Origin: Alphaproteobacteria bacterium
GTDB lineage: Bacteria > Pseudomonadota > Alphaproteobacteria > UBA8366 > GCA-2717185
Length of the DNA stretch: 43,965 nt
NCBI GenBank assembly: GCA_040905865.1
Contig: JBBDQU010000040.1
Coordinates: forward strand, 70,534 to 114,498
Direction of reading: 5' to 3'
Part shown: positions 8,022 to 15,399 of the stretch, piece by piece
Position numbering within the stretch: position 1 is the first letter of the stretch
Layout of the letters: every line of letters starts with the position of its first letter
The notes under the pieces: model-generated
What the model saw: only the letters and a program-made list of their open reading frames with translations
Database searches by the model: none
What the model was told of the DNA's origin: nothing
Made by a program: the position numbers and the translations under genes

Positions 8022-9455
8022 GTGTCCGACCTTGCGACGACAGACAACCTGTTTTTCGAAAAGGCTGGGCTCAACCAGTCGCGAACGCAGAAGATCGTCG
8101 ATGACGCCCTGACCGGGGCCGATGATGGTGAACTCTACCTGGAGTACTGTCAGGCGGAGAGCATTTCCTATGATGACGGCCGCGTCCGCAACGCCAGCTT
8201 CGATACGATGCAGGGGTTTGGCCTGCGCGCCATCGCCGACGAGGCGACGGGATATTCGCATTCGGCGGAACTGAATGAAGACGCCATCAAACGGGCGGGC
8301 GATACGGTTCGCGCGGTGCAGTCGGGCCATGGCGGCACGATGGCCGGCGCGCCCGTTGGCCGAAACCAGAGCCTGTACAGCGACGAAAACCCGCTCGGCC
8401 AGATGGATTTCGCCGCCAAGGTAAAGCTGCTGGCCGATATCGATGAATATGCCAGGTCCCGCGATTCCCGTGTGCGGCAGGTGTCTGCGTCGATATCGGG
8501 CGAATGGCAGGCGGTGCAGATCATCAGGTTGGGCGGTTTCCGCGCTGCCGATATCCGGCCACTGGTCCGGCTCAATGTCTCCGTCATCGTCGGTGAGGGC
8601 GACCGCATGGAAAGCGGCAGCCATGGCGTTGGCGGCCGGGTGTCCTACGACGCCTTCGTCGACCCGGCAGCCTGGCAGGCGCAGACCGACGAGGCGTTGC
8701 GGCAGGCGCTGGTGAACCTGGAATCCGTCGCCGCGCCCGCCGGCGAAATGACCGTCGTGCTCGGCCCCGGCTGGCCCGGTATCCTGCTGCATGAAGCGGT
8801 CGGGCACGGGCTGGAAGGCGATTTCAACCGCAAGAAGACCTCGGCTTTCGCCGGCCTGCTGGGCGAACGCGTCGCGTCCCCCGGCGTGACGGTGGTCGAC
8901 GACGGCACGCTCAACGACCGCCGCGGTTCGCTGACGATCGATGACGAGGGAACCGCGACCTCCCGCACGGTCCTGATCGAAGACGGCATTCTCGTCGGCT
9001 ATATGCAGGACCGGCTGAACGCCCGCCTGATGGGCGCCGCACCGACCGGCAACGGGCGGCGGCAATCCTTTGCCCATGCGCCGATGCCGCGGATGACCAA
9101 TACCTACATGCCCAACGGTAACGCCGATCCGGAGGAGATCCTGCGCTCGGTCAAGAACGGGCTGTACGCCGTGTCCTTCGGCGGCGGCCAGGTCGATATC
9201 ACCAGCGGCAAGTTCGTCTTTTCCTGCACCGAGGCCTACAAGATTGAGAATGGAAAAATTGGCGCGCCGGTAAAAGGGGCGACGCTGATCGGCAACGGCC
9301 CGGACGTGTTGACCCGTGTTTCCATGATAGGCAACGACACGAAGCTCGATCCCGGCATCGGCACCTGCGGCAAGGACGGTCAGGGCGTGCCGGTCGGCGT
9401 CGGCCAGCCAACCCTGCGGATTGACGGGCTGACAGTCGGCGGCACAGCGGCGTGA
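8022..9455 (+). CDS. tldD: Metalloprotease TldD
   Basis: The 477-residue protein is of typical TldD length. The zinc-protease signature H-E-A-V-G-H-G-L-E-G-D is present, with H257, E258 and H262; a further conserved Cys lies in F-V-F-S-C-T-E-A-Y-K-I-E-N-G, the family's third zinc ligand. The N-terminal half has the usual R-x-x-G-x-x-x-R-A pattern (M-Q-G-F-G-L-R-A-I). TldD works with TldE (PmbA) as a heterodimeric protease that degrades unfolded peptides and matures some peptides such as microcins and CcdA. No tldE is visible in this window. The start is GTG 8022, with a GGAGG ribosome site 6 bp upstream. Two exported-protein genes follow closely, probably as one transcription unit. Confidence 0.97.
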   Translation: MSDLATTDNLFFEKAGLNQSRTQKIVDDALTGADDGELYLEYCQAESISYDDGRVRNASFDTMQGFGLRAIADEATGYSHSAELNEDAIKRAGDTVRAVQSGHGGTMAGAPVGRNQSLYSDENPLGQMDFAAKVKLLADIDEYARSRDSRVRQVSASISGEWQAVQIIRLGGFRAADIRPLVRLNVSVIVGEGDRMESGSHGVGGRVSYDAFVDPAAWQAQTDEALRQALVNLESVAAPAGEMTVVLGPGWPGILLHEAVGHGLEGDFNRKKTSAFAGLLGERVASPGVTVVDDGTLNDRRGSLTIDDEGTATSRTVLIEDGILVGYMQDRLNARLMGAAPTGNGRRQSFAHAPMPRMTNTYMPNGNADPEEILRSVKNGLYAVSFGGGQVDITSGKFVFSCTEAYKIENGKIGAPVKGATLIGNGPDVLTRVSMIGNDTKLDPGIGTCGKDGQGVPVGVGQPTLRIDGLTVGGTAA

Positions 9456-9462
9456 CAATCAC

Positions 9463-9888
9463 ATGAACCGGTATGCGACGATATTCTGCACGACCCTGCT
9501 GGCACTGAGTGCCTGTGATGGCGCCGAACCGGTCGCCGAGGCCGCCGAGAAGGCACAGGTGCGCCTGGACCTGATCGAATTTACCTATGAATTCGCCGCG
9601 GGGCGGCACCGCTACAACCATCGCCGGCTGTTTACGGAGACCGCCGGCACCGGCGTCACCGTCACGCGCGGCAAGGTGTGCGTCCTGAATGGCGAAGAGT
9701 GCGCCGATGCGCTTGTCAATTACCGGATCGAAGCATTGCAGACCCTGGAACAGAAGGGCCACTACGTTGCGACCCCGGTGGGAAAAGACCGGATTACGCT
9801 GCAATACTGGGCCGAGGACGACGCCGGCAACAGGTTCGAATTCACGAAAATTGTGACGACCGACGGCCGGATTGCCGTTTCGGAATAA
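9463..9888 (+). CDS. Small lipoprotein of unknown function
   Basis: The 141-residue protein starts M-N-R-Y-A-T-I-F-C-T-T-L-L-A-L-S-A-C, a lipoprotein signal with lipobox L-S-A-C and lipidation at Cys18. The mature part (about 19-141) looks like a small beta-rich domain with two cysteines (K-V-C-V-L-N-G-E-E-C) that could form a disulfide in the periplasm. I do not recognise the family. It begins 7 bp after tldD and ends 5 bp before the next exported protein, so the three are very likely co-transcribed. The link to TldD may be functional or only positional. Confidence 0.75.
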   Translation: MNRYATIFCTTLLALSACDGAEPVAEAAEKAQVRLDLIEFTYEFAAGRHRYNHRRLFTETAGTGVTVTRGKVCVLNGEECADALVNYRIEALQTLEQKGHYVATPVGKDRITLQYWAEDDAGNRFEFTKIVTTDGRIAVSE

Positions 9889-9893
9889 CAACA

Positions 9894-10562
9894 ATGGCGC
9901 GACGGTGTTTGTCCGTAGCCCTGATTGCCGCGGCGCTGATCGCGGTATCGTGCCGCATAGCGCCGGCCTTGGCGTCCGATATTACCGGCGTGCCCGATGG
10001 CGGGATGTTGAATTTCGCCATCCTGCGGAACGGCGAGGCAATCGGCTCGCATGTCATCCGCTTCGAAAGGAACGGGAGCGACCTGGAGGTGCGCATCGAG
10101 GCAAAGGTCGATTACCGCTTCGGCTTCATACCGCTTTACCGGTTCGAGCATCAGGCGCTGGAAGTCTGGCGCGACGGCAGTCTACAGCGGATGGCAGCCA
10201 CGACGAACGATAACGGTGCGCCATACCAGATTGCCCTGCATCGCGAAGAGGGCGGCATGGTGCTGGCGATCAATGGCGTCGAAACGGCGGAGGACCCGGA
10301 TCTCCAGCCGGCGAGCCTGTGGAGTGTCGCGATCGTGACGCAACGCCGCATTCTGGATCCGGCCGATGGCGAATTGATGTCGGTCGAAATCGCCGACGCC
10401 GGCATGGAATCAATCCGGGTCGCGGGGCGCGATATCCAGGCCCGGCACTATGTGATGACCGGCGATTTCGAACGCGACCTCTGGTACGACAGCCGGGGCG
10501 TGCTGATGCAGGTTCGCTTCCACGGCGATGACGGATCGGAAATCCGCTACGATCTGCGTTAG
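9894..10562 (+). CDS. Exported DUF6134-like protein
   Basis: A 222-residue protein with an N-terminal signal peptide (A-R-R-C-L-S-V-A-L-I-A-A-A-L-I-A-V-S-C..., likely cut near A-L-A-S). The mature domain has the pattern L-N-F-A-I-L-R-N-G-E-A-I-G-S-H-V-I-R-F and Y-R-F-E-H-Q-A-L-E-V-W-R-D-G-S-L, which I associate with the DUF6134 family: periplasmic beta-rich proteins of unknown role that resemble a half beta-barrel or lipocalin-like sheet. The family name is from memory. I start at ATG 9894, 5 bp after the lipoprotein gene; the frame is open further upstream but would remove the signal peptide. It is convergent with the TRAP permease gene, 4 bp away. Confidence 0.75.
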   Translation: MARRCLSVALIAAALIAVSCRIAPALASDITGVPDGGMLNFAILRNGEAIGSHVIRFERNGSDLEVRIEAKVDYRFGFIPLYRFEHQALEVWRDGSLQRMAATTNDNGAPYQIALHREEGGMVLAINGVETAEDPDLQPASLWSVAIVTQRRILDPADGELMSVEIADAGMESIRVAGRDIQARHYVMTGDFERDLWYDSRGVLMQVRFHGDDGSEIRYDLR

Positions 10563-10566
10563 ATGG

Positions 10567-12456
10567 TTAGTCCCGAACGGTCACCGGTGCGGCGGTTTCC
10601 GTTTCCGTCGCCGAGCGCGGCCAGATGAACAGCTGCAATGCGATGATGCCGGTGATGATGCAGCCGCCGACGATATCCGTTGTCAGGCCGGGCTTGATCA
10701 GCGTAAAGGCCGCCGCCGCCAGCAGCAGGCGCTCGATTACATTGGCGCGGCGCAGGAAGTATCCGTGCAAGCCGGCGGCAAGGCAGCAAACGCCGATAAC
10801 CGAGGTCACGCAGGAAATTGCGACCGTGACGGCGTCGCCGATCATCAGCAGCGACGGTCCGTAGACAAACATGAACGGTATTATGTAGCCGGTCGCGGCC
10901 AGTTTCATCGCAGCGAGGCCACCATCCCAGATCCCCGCGCCGGACAGGCCGTTCGCCGCGTAAAGCGTGATCGCCACCGGCGGCGTAATGGCCGAGAGGA
11001 TGGCGAAATAGAACACGAACATATGCGCGGCTTCAAGCGGGACCCCCAGCTTGATCAGCGCCGGCACCAGCAACGCCACCTGTACGATATAGGCGGGCGT
11101 CGTCGGCAGGCCCATGCCCAGGATGATGCCGGCGATCGCGGTCAGGATCAGCGCCAGCAACAGGGTCTCCTGCGACAGTTGAATGACGAAGGAGGTGAAC
11201 TCGATGCCGATGCCGCTGAGGGAAATAATGCCGATGACGATACCGGAGCAGGCGCAGGCGACGGCGACCTGCAGCGAGTTGCGAATGCCTTCGATAAGGG
11301 CGTTGATGACGCCCATGAAGCTGATCTCGGAACGTGTCGTCTTGCGCATCAGGGCAACCGGAACGACGGAAAACAAACCGCATGTCGCCGCATAGGGCGC
11401 GCTGTATCCGGCGACCAGAACGCCAATGATGATTGCCAGGGGGAGAAACTGATGGCCACGGTCGCGCAGGACCTTGCCCATTGCGGGAAGGTCGGCGCGC
11501 GGCAGCCCCTTCAGGCCGACGCGTTTCGCTTCGAAATGGACCGCGATAAAAACCGCAAGGAAATAGAGCAGCGCCGGCAGGATGGCGAGCGAGATAACCG
11601 TCAGGTAACTCACGGCCATGAATTCGGCCATGACGAAGGCGGCGGCGCCCATAATCGGCGGCATGATCTGCCCGCCGGTCGATGCAACCGCTTCGACCGC
11701 GCCGGCAAAGGCGGGCCGGTATCCGATCCGTTTCATCAGCGGAATCGTGAATGTACCCGTGGTCATGACATTGGCGGTGGAACTGCCGGAAATCGTGCCG
11801 AACATGGCGCTGGTCATGCAGGCGACCTTGGCGGGTCCGCCGGCGGTGTGCCCGGCAAGTGCCAGCGCGAAATCCATGAACAGTTTGCCGGTGCCGGTTT
11901 TTTCAACCAGGGCGCCGAATACGATAAACAGGACGAGATATGTGGCGGACACATTCAGCGGGATGCCGAAAATGCCTTCCGTCGTCAGGTACATCTGATC
12001 GATGACTTCGCCGGGTCGCAGGCCGGCGACAAAAAAGCCGTAGCCGAGAAATATCAGGGACGTGATCGGCAGCGCCAGACCAATGGTGCGGCGGGTCGCC
12101 TCCAGGACAATGACAATGATCAAGACACCGAAGGTGAAGTCTGTCGGCCGCAATTCATCGACATAGGCGAAGCGGTCCAGAATGTAATCGTGCTCCACAA
12201 AAAGGTAGGAGATGACCGCGACGGATCCGGCGAGAAGTGCCGTATCCCACAGGGCGCCGAAGATTGCCTTGCCGCGCGTGGCGTCGGCCAGCGTCGGAAA
12301 CCAGAGATAGATCAGGACCAGCGCAAACAGCAGATGCGTGCCGCGAAAATGAAAGACCTCCGGCGCACCGGTGAAGACGACCCAGAGATGGAATCCCAAC
12401 ATCGCAAGCGCGATGGCGGATGAAACGGCGATACCGATCTTGTTGCTGGCCAGCAT
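10567..12456 (-). CDS. TRAP transporter fused permease (4TM/12TM, TAXI type)
   Basis: The 629-residue protein has many membrane helices. The N-terminal part (about 1-110) corresponds to the small DctQ-like subunit and the rest to the large DctM-like subunit, fused as usual for TAXI-TRAP systems. DctM hallmarks include G-P-A-K-V-A-C-M-T-S-A-M-F-G-T-I-S-G-S-S-T-A-N-V with T-G-T-F-T-I-P-L-M-K, and G-G-Q-I-M-P-P-I-M-G-A-A-A-F. A second repeat near I-L-G-M-G-L-P-T-T-P-A-Y-I contains the mirrored motif. It should drive Na+-coupled uptake of an organic anion captured by the adjacent binding protein. Start is ATG 12456. The gene lies downstream of the binding-protein gene, separated by a strong hairpin. 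Confidence 0.95.
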   Translation of the reverse strand: MLASNKIGIAVSSAIALAMLGFHLWVVFTGAPEVFHFRGTHLLFALVLIYLWFPTLADATRGKAIFGALWDTALLAGSVAVISYLFVEHDYILDRFAYVDELRPTDFTFGVLIIVIVLEATRRTIGLALPITSLIFLGYGFFVAGLRPGEVIDQMYLTTEGIFGIPLNVSATYLVLFIVFGALVEKTGTGKLFMDFALALAGHTAGGPAKVACMTSAMFGTISGSSTANVMTTGTFTIPLMKRIGYRPAFAGAVEAVASTGGQIMPPIMGAAAFVMAEFMAVSYLTVISLAILPALLYFLAVFIAVHFEAKRVGLKGLPRADLPAMGKVLRDRGHQFLPLAIIIGVLVAGYSAPYAATCGLFSVVPVALMRKTTRSEISFMGVINALIEGIRNSLQVAVACACSGIVIGIISLSGIGIEFTSFVIQLSQETLLLALILTAIAGIILGMGLPTTPAYIVQVALLVPALIKLGVPLEAAHMFVFYFAILSAITPPVAITLYAANGLSGAGIWDGGLAAMKLAATGYIIPFMFVYGPSLLMIGDAVTVAISCVTSVIGVCCLAAGLHGYFLRRANVIERLLLAAAAFTLIKPGLTTDIVGGCIITGIIALQLFIWPRSATETETAAPVTVRD

Positions 12457-12520
12457 GAACAGACACTCCTCCCGGTGCCGTCCGGTTCCATTTTTTTCGG
12501 GGCCCGGTTCGGCTATGAAT

Positions 12521-12549
12521 TCGGGTCCGGGCTAACGGCCCGGACCCGA
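12521..12549 (-). promoter_or_regulatory. Hairpin between TAXI binding protein and permease genes
   Basis: A perfect 12-bp stem (12521-12532 with 12538-12549) closes a 5-nt loop. No U tract follows on the minus strand, so complete termination is unlikely. Such hairpins often protect the upstream message or cause partial termination, giving more binding protein than permease. Confidence 0.6.
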
Positions 12550-12568
12550 TATCGATGGTCGCCCGGCT

Positions 12569-13522
12569 CTAGAGCGCGCCGGCTTCCTTGTAGGCCTTGG
12601 CCGAACCGGGATGCAGCGGCACGCCGATATCGGTAGCCATGTCCTTCGCCGTAATGTTGCTCAGCGTCTTCACGATGGCGCCGAGTTCCTGACCGCGATT
12701 GATAAGCGCCTTGGTCATGTTATAGGCCGACTCTTCCGAAACCGTTGAGCAGTTCAGGATCAGATGCGCGGGGAAGCCGGCAATCTCAACCGGTTCCGTC
12801 TGGTTCGGATAGCTGTTTGCCGGAATCGTCAGGCGGCCCCAGCCGGCATTTTCCTTTTTCATCGCGGCGAACTGTTCGTCCGTGATCGACAGAAACTTGA
12901 TCTTGCGCGAATTGGTGAGGTCGAGCAGCGAGCCGTTCGGCACAGAGGTGATCGTCATCATCACATCGGCCTGGCCGTCCTTCAACATGTTCACGCCATC
13001 GCTGATGGACGCGAAATTCACCTTGCTCATGTCGTCATAGCCGAGACCGGCGGCCTTGAGCAGCGCCCGGGCGCCAAGTTCGGTTGTGTTGCCGCGCGGC
13101 AGGGTGACAAGTTTCTTGCCCTTCAGGTCGGCGGCGGAGTTGAACGAAAAATCCGTCGTCGGAATCTGCAGGAAGTTATTGTACAGGGAACCCAGATTGC
13201 AGATGTCTCCCAGTTTCTCTTCGAATGGCGGCTTCCCATTCAGGCCGTCGACCGCGGACATGACCAGGCTGAAGCCCATATGCGCCTTCCCGCCGGATAC
13301 GCCCTTCAGGTTGATCAGGCCGGCGCCGGGGCGGATAGTGACGTTCATCCCGGGAACTTCGGCTTCCAGAATATTCTTGATGGCGCCGCCCAGCGGGTAC
13401 CAGCTGCCGCCGGCCGGGCCGGTCATGAATACGATATCTTCCGCCACGGCTGGTGCGGCGGTCACACCCAGCGAACCGGCAAGTGCAAGGGCTGCAATGG
13501 ATAATGTTGGTTTCTTGAACAT
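12569..13522 (-). CDS. TAXI-family TRAP solute-binding protein
   Basis: A 317-residue protein with an N-terminal Sec signal (K-K-P-T-L-S-I-A-A-L-A-L-A-G-S-L-G-V-T-A, probable cleavage after A-V-A). The mature start I-V-F-M-T-G-P-A-G-G-S-W-Y-P-L-G-G-A-I-K is the TAXI signature: glycine-rich loop, then S/T-W-Y-P-x-G. The C-terminus ends L-H-P-G-S-A-K-A-Y-K-E-A-G, also typical. It acts in the periplasm and delivers a ligand (TAXI members bind glutamate, dicarboxylates or other organic acids) to the fused permease. I start at ATG 13522 because an excellent GGGAGGAAC ribosome site precedes it and the signal peptide begins there. It is divergent from an FAD-linked dehydrogenase that may act on the imported compound. 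Confidence 0.94.
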   Translation of the reverse strand: MFKKPTLSIAALALAGSLGVTAAPAVAEDIVFMTGPAGGSWYPLGGAIKNILEAEVPGMNVTIRPGAGLINLKGVSGGKAHMGFSLVMSAVDGLNGKPPFEEKLGDICNLGSLYNNFLQIPTTDFSFNSAADLKGKKLVTLPRGNTTELGARALLKAAGLGYDDMSKVNFASISDGVNMLKDGQADVMMTITSVPNGSLLDLTNSRKIKFLSITDEQFAAMKKENAGWGRLTIPANSYPNQTEPVEIAGFPAHLILNCSTVSEESAYNMTKALINRGQELGAIVKTLSNITAKDMATDIGVPLHPGSAKAYKEAGAL

Positions 13523-13857
13523 TTTTGTTCCTCCCGTGAAAGGCCAGTTCTGCTGGCCCGTTAAATTGGCGGAATTCGCTGTATTTCCGGCTTGCCGGGC
13601 ACTGCGATCAGCCCGCGCTCCCATGCTCCGGACATGACAGGCGCCGGTGCGAAACCCAACGGAGCGTACCCTTGGCGCTTGGTCAAGGGAAGGGAAAATT
13701 ATGTGGCTCGATCAAAGGGATAAATAGGGTTCGGTTGCAATAAATAGGCGAAATTCTAGCGCATGACCGGGTATTTTGCGGCCAGTACGTGTAGTTGAAG
13801 GGGGAACCTGCGCGGAGTAGGTTACGGGCTGAACGTGCGCCGTCCGGAGAAAATTTC
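13523..13857. promoter_or_regulatory. Divergent promoter region with ATAAATAGG direct repeats
   Basis: This 335-bp gap separates the divergent TAXI gene and FAD-dehydrogenase gene. Two ATAAATAGG copies (13720-13728 and 13740-13748) are 20 bp apart, about two helical turns, inside the most AT-rich stretch. Candidate regulator site; no further elements assigned. Confidence 0.4.
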
Positions 13858-15255
13858 ATGGCCCCTGAAAATACGGCAAACCAGATCGCGCCGACGGTTC
13901 TTGAACAGCTGCGCGCCGTCATCGGCGACCGGGTATCGACCGCGGCTGCCGTGCGCGATCACCATGCCAGCGGCGAAGACTATATGACGCCCATGCCGCC
14001 CGATGCCGTATGCTTCGCGCAGTCGACCGAAGAAGCCAGCGCCATCGTCCGGATTTGCGCCGCATACGGGATACCGGTCATTCCGTACGGCACGGGAACG
14101 TCGCTGGAAGGGCATGTCATCGCGCTGCATGGGGGCGTCTGTCTCGACCTGTCCCGGATGAACGCCGTGCTGGAAGTGAACGCGGAAGACCTGGACTGCC
14201 GGGTTCAGGCCGGCGTCACCCGCAAGCAGATCAACGAACACCTGCGCGATACCGGGCTGTTCTTTCCCATCGATCCCGGCGCGGACGCCTCACTGGGCGG
14301 CATGGCGGCGACGCGGGCCAGCGGCACGAACGCGGTGCGGTACGGCACGATGCGCGAAAACGTTCTGGGGCTGACGGTGGTCCTGGCGGATGGCCGGGTT
14401 ATCCGTACCGGCGGCCGGGCGCGCAAATCCGCAGCCGGTTACGACCTGACGCGCGTTTTCGTCGGTTCGGAAGGAACGCTTGGCGTCATCACCGAGGTGC
14501 AGTTGCGCCTGTATGGCATACCCGAGGCGATGTCGACGGCGGTCTGCCAGTTTCCGACCCTGGCGGATGCGGTGAATACCGTGATCCTGACGATCCAGTC
14601 CGGCATTCCCGTGGCGCGCATCGAACTGCTCGACGATGTACAGATGGATGCCTGCATCAGATATTCCAGGCTGGAAGGCTACGAAGCAAAACCGACCCTG
14701 TGGTTCGAATTTCACGGGACCGAGGCGTCGGTCAAGGAACAATCGGAAATGGTCGGCGCCATAGCTGCGGATTTCGACGGCGGCCGCTTTCAGTGGACGA
14801 CCCGCAGTGAGGAACGCAACCAGCTCTGGCAGGCGCGTCACGACGCCTATTTCGCTGCCCTGGCCCTGCAGCCGGGCAAGAAGGGAATCGCGACCGATGC
14901 CTGCGTACCGATTTCCCGCCTTGCCGAGTGCCTGCTCGACACCCAGCGCGACATCCAGGAAACCGGCATGATCGCGCCAATTGTCGGTCATGTCGGCGAC
15001 GGGAACTTCCATCTCGTGATCCTGATCGATCCGGAAAGGCCCGAGGAACTGAAGAACGCCAAGGCGCTAATCGAGCGGATGAACCACCGCGCCATCGCCA
15101 TGGGCGGAACCTGTACGGGAGAACACGGTATCGGGCTCGGCAAACGCGACTTCCTGACCGCCGAACATGGCGAGGCCGTCAGCGTCATGCGCGCGATCAA
15201 GTTCGCGCTGGACCCCGCGAATATCATGAATCCCGGAAAAATATTGCGTAAATGA
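13858..15255 (+). CDS. FAD-linked oxidase, D-lactate/glycolate dehydrogenase type
   Basis: The 465-residue protein has the two-part layout of GlcD/DLD enzymes. A PCMH FAD-binding domain (about 38-215) carries I-P-Y-G-T-G-T-S-L-E-G-H, I-D-P-G-A-D-A-S-L-G-G-M and F-V-G-S-E-G-T-L-G-V-I-T. A FAD-oxidase C-terminal cap (about 225-463) ends G-T-C-T-G-E-H-G-I-G-L-G-K, then M-R-A-I-K-F-A-L-D-P-A-N-I-M-N-P-G-K. Vertebrate and bacterial D-lactate dehydrogenases (cytochrome-type) look very similar, as do D-2-hydroxyglutarate and glycolate subunits. The lack of neighbouring glcE/glcF favours a single-chain D-lactate or D-2-hydroxyacid dehydrogenase. Start ATG 13858 follows a GGAGA site. The divergent TAXI transporter may supply its substrate. 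Confidence 0.88.
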   Translation: MAPENTANQIAPTVLEQLRAVIGDRVSTAAAVRDHHASGEDYMTPMPPDAVCFAQSTEEASAIVRICAAYGIPVIPYGTGTSLEGHVIALHGGVCLDLSRMNAVLEVNAEDLDCRVQAGVTRKQINEHLRDTGLFFPIDPGADASLGGMAATRASGTNAVRYGTMRENVLGLTVVLADGRVIRTGGRARKSAAGYDLTRVFVGSEGTLGVITEVQLRLYGIPEAMSTAVCQFPTLADAVNTVILTIQSGIPVARIELLDDVQMDACIRYSRLEGYEAKPTLWFEFHGTEASVKEQSEMVGAIAADFDGGRFQWTTRSEERNQLWQARHDAYFAALALQPGKKGIATDACVPISRLAECLLDTQRDIQETGMIAPIVGHVGDGNFHLVILIDPERPEELKNAKALIERMNHRAIAMGGTCTGEHGIGLGKRDFLTAEHGEAVSVMRAIKFALDPANIMNPGKILRK

Positions 15256-15263
15256 GCAGTTCT

Positions 15264-15287
15264 GAATCACGCCGCACCGCGTGACTC
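15264..15287 (+). terminator. Possible hairpin terminator after the FAD-oxidase gene
   Basis: TCACGC (15267-15272) pairs with GCGTGA (15279-15284), and two more pairs form beyond one mismatch. It lies 8 bp after the stop. The following sequence is only mildly T-rich, so termination is uncertain. Confidence 0.35.
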
Positions 15288-15399
15288 ATAATTTGACACC
15301 GATCCGTAGACGCACCAGTTACAATAGCAGGCTGACGTTGACTACTTTCGGTCTTATTGCCTTGTCCGGCGCGGTCCAGCCGGCCATCGGAGCATTCGC

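Noticed and set aside
8022-9455. tldD without a tldE partner as a novelty
   Set aside because: tldE is often encoded elsewhere in the genome, so its absence from this window means little.
10528-12423. Long open frame antisense to the TRAP permease
   Set aside because: A GC-rich shadow of the permease: low complexity, rich in R, G, D and Q, with no recognisable domain. The same applies to long antisense frames at 19486-22353, 33656-35227, 35819-37402 and 39429-41612.
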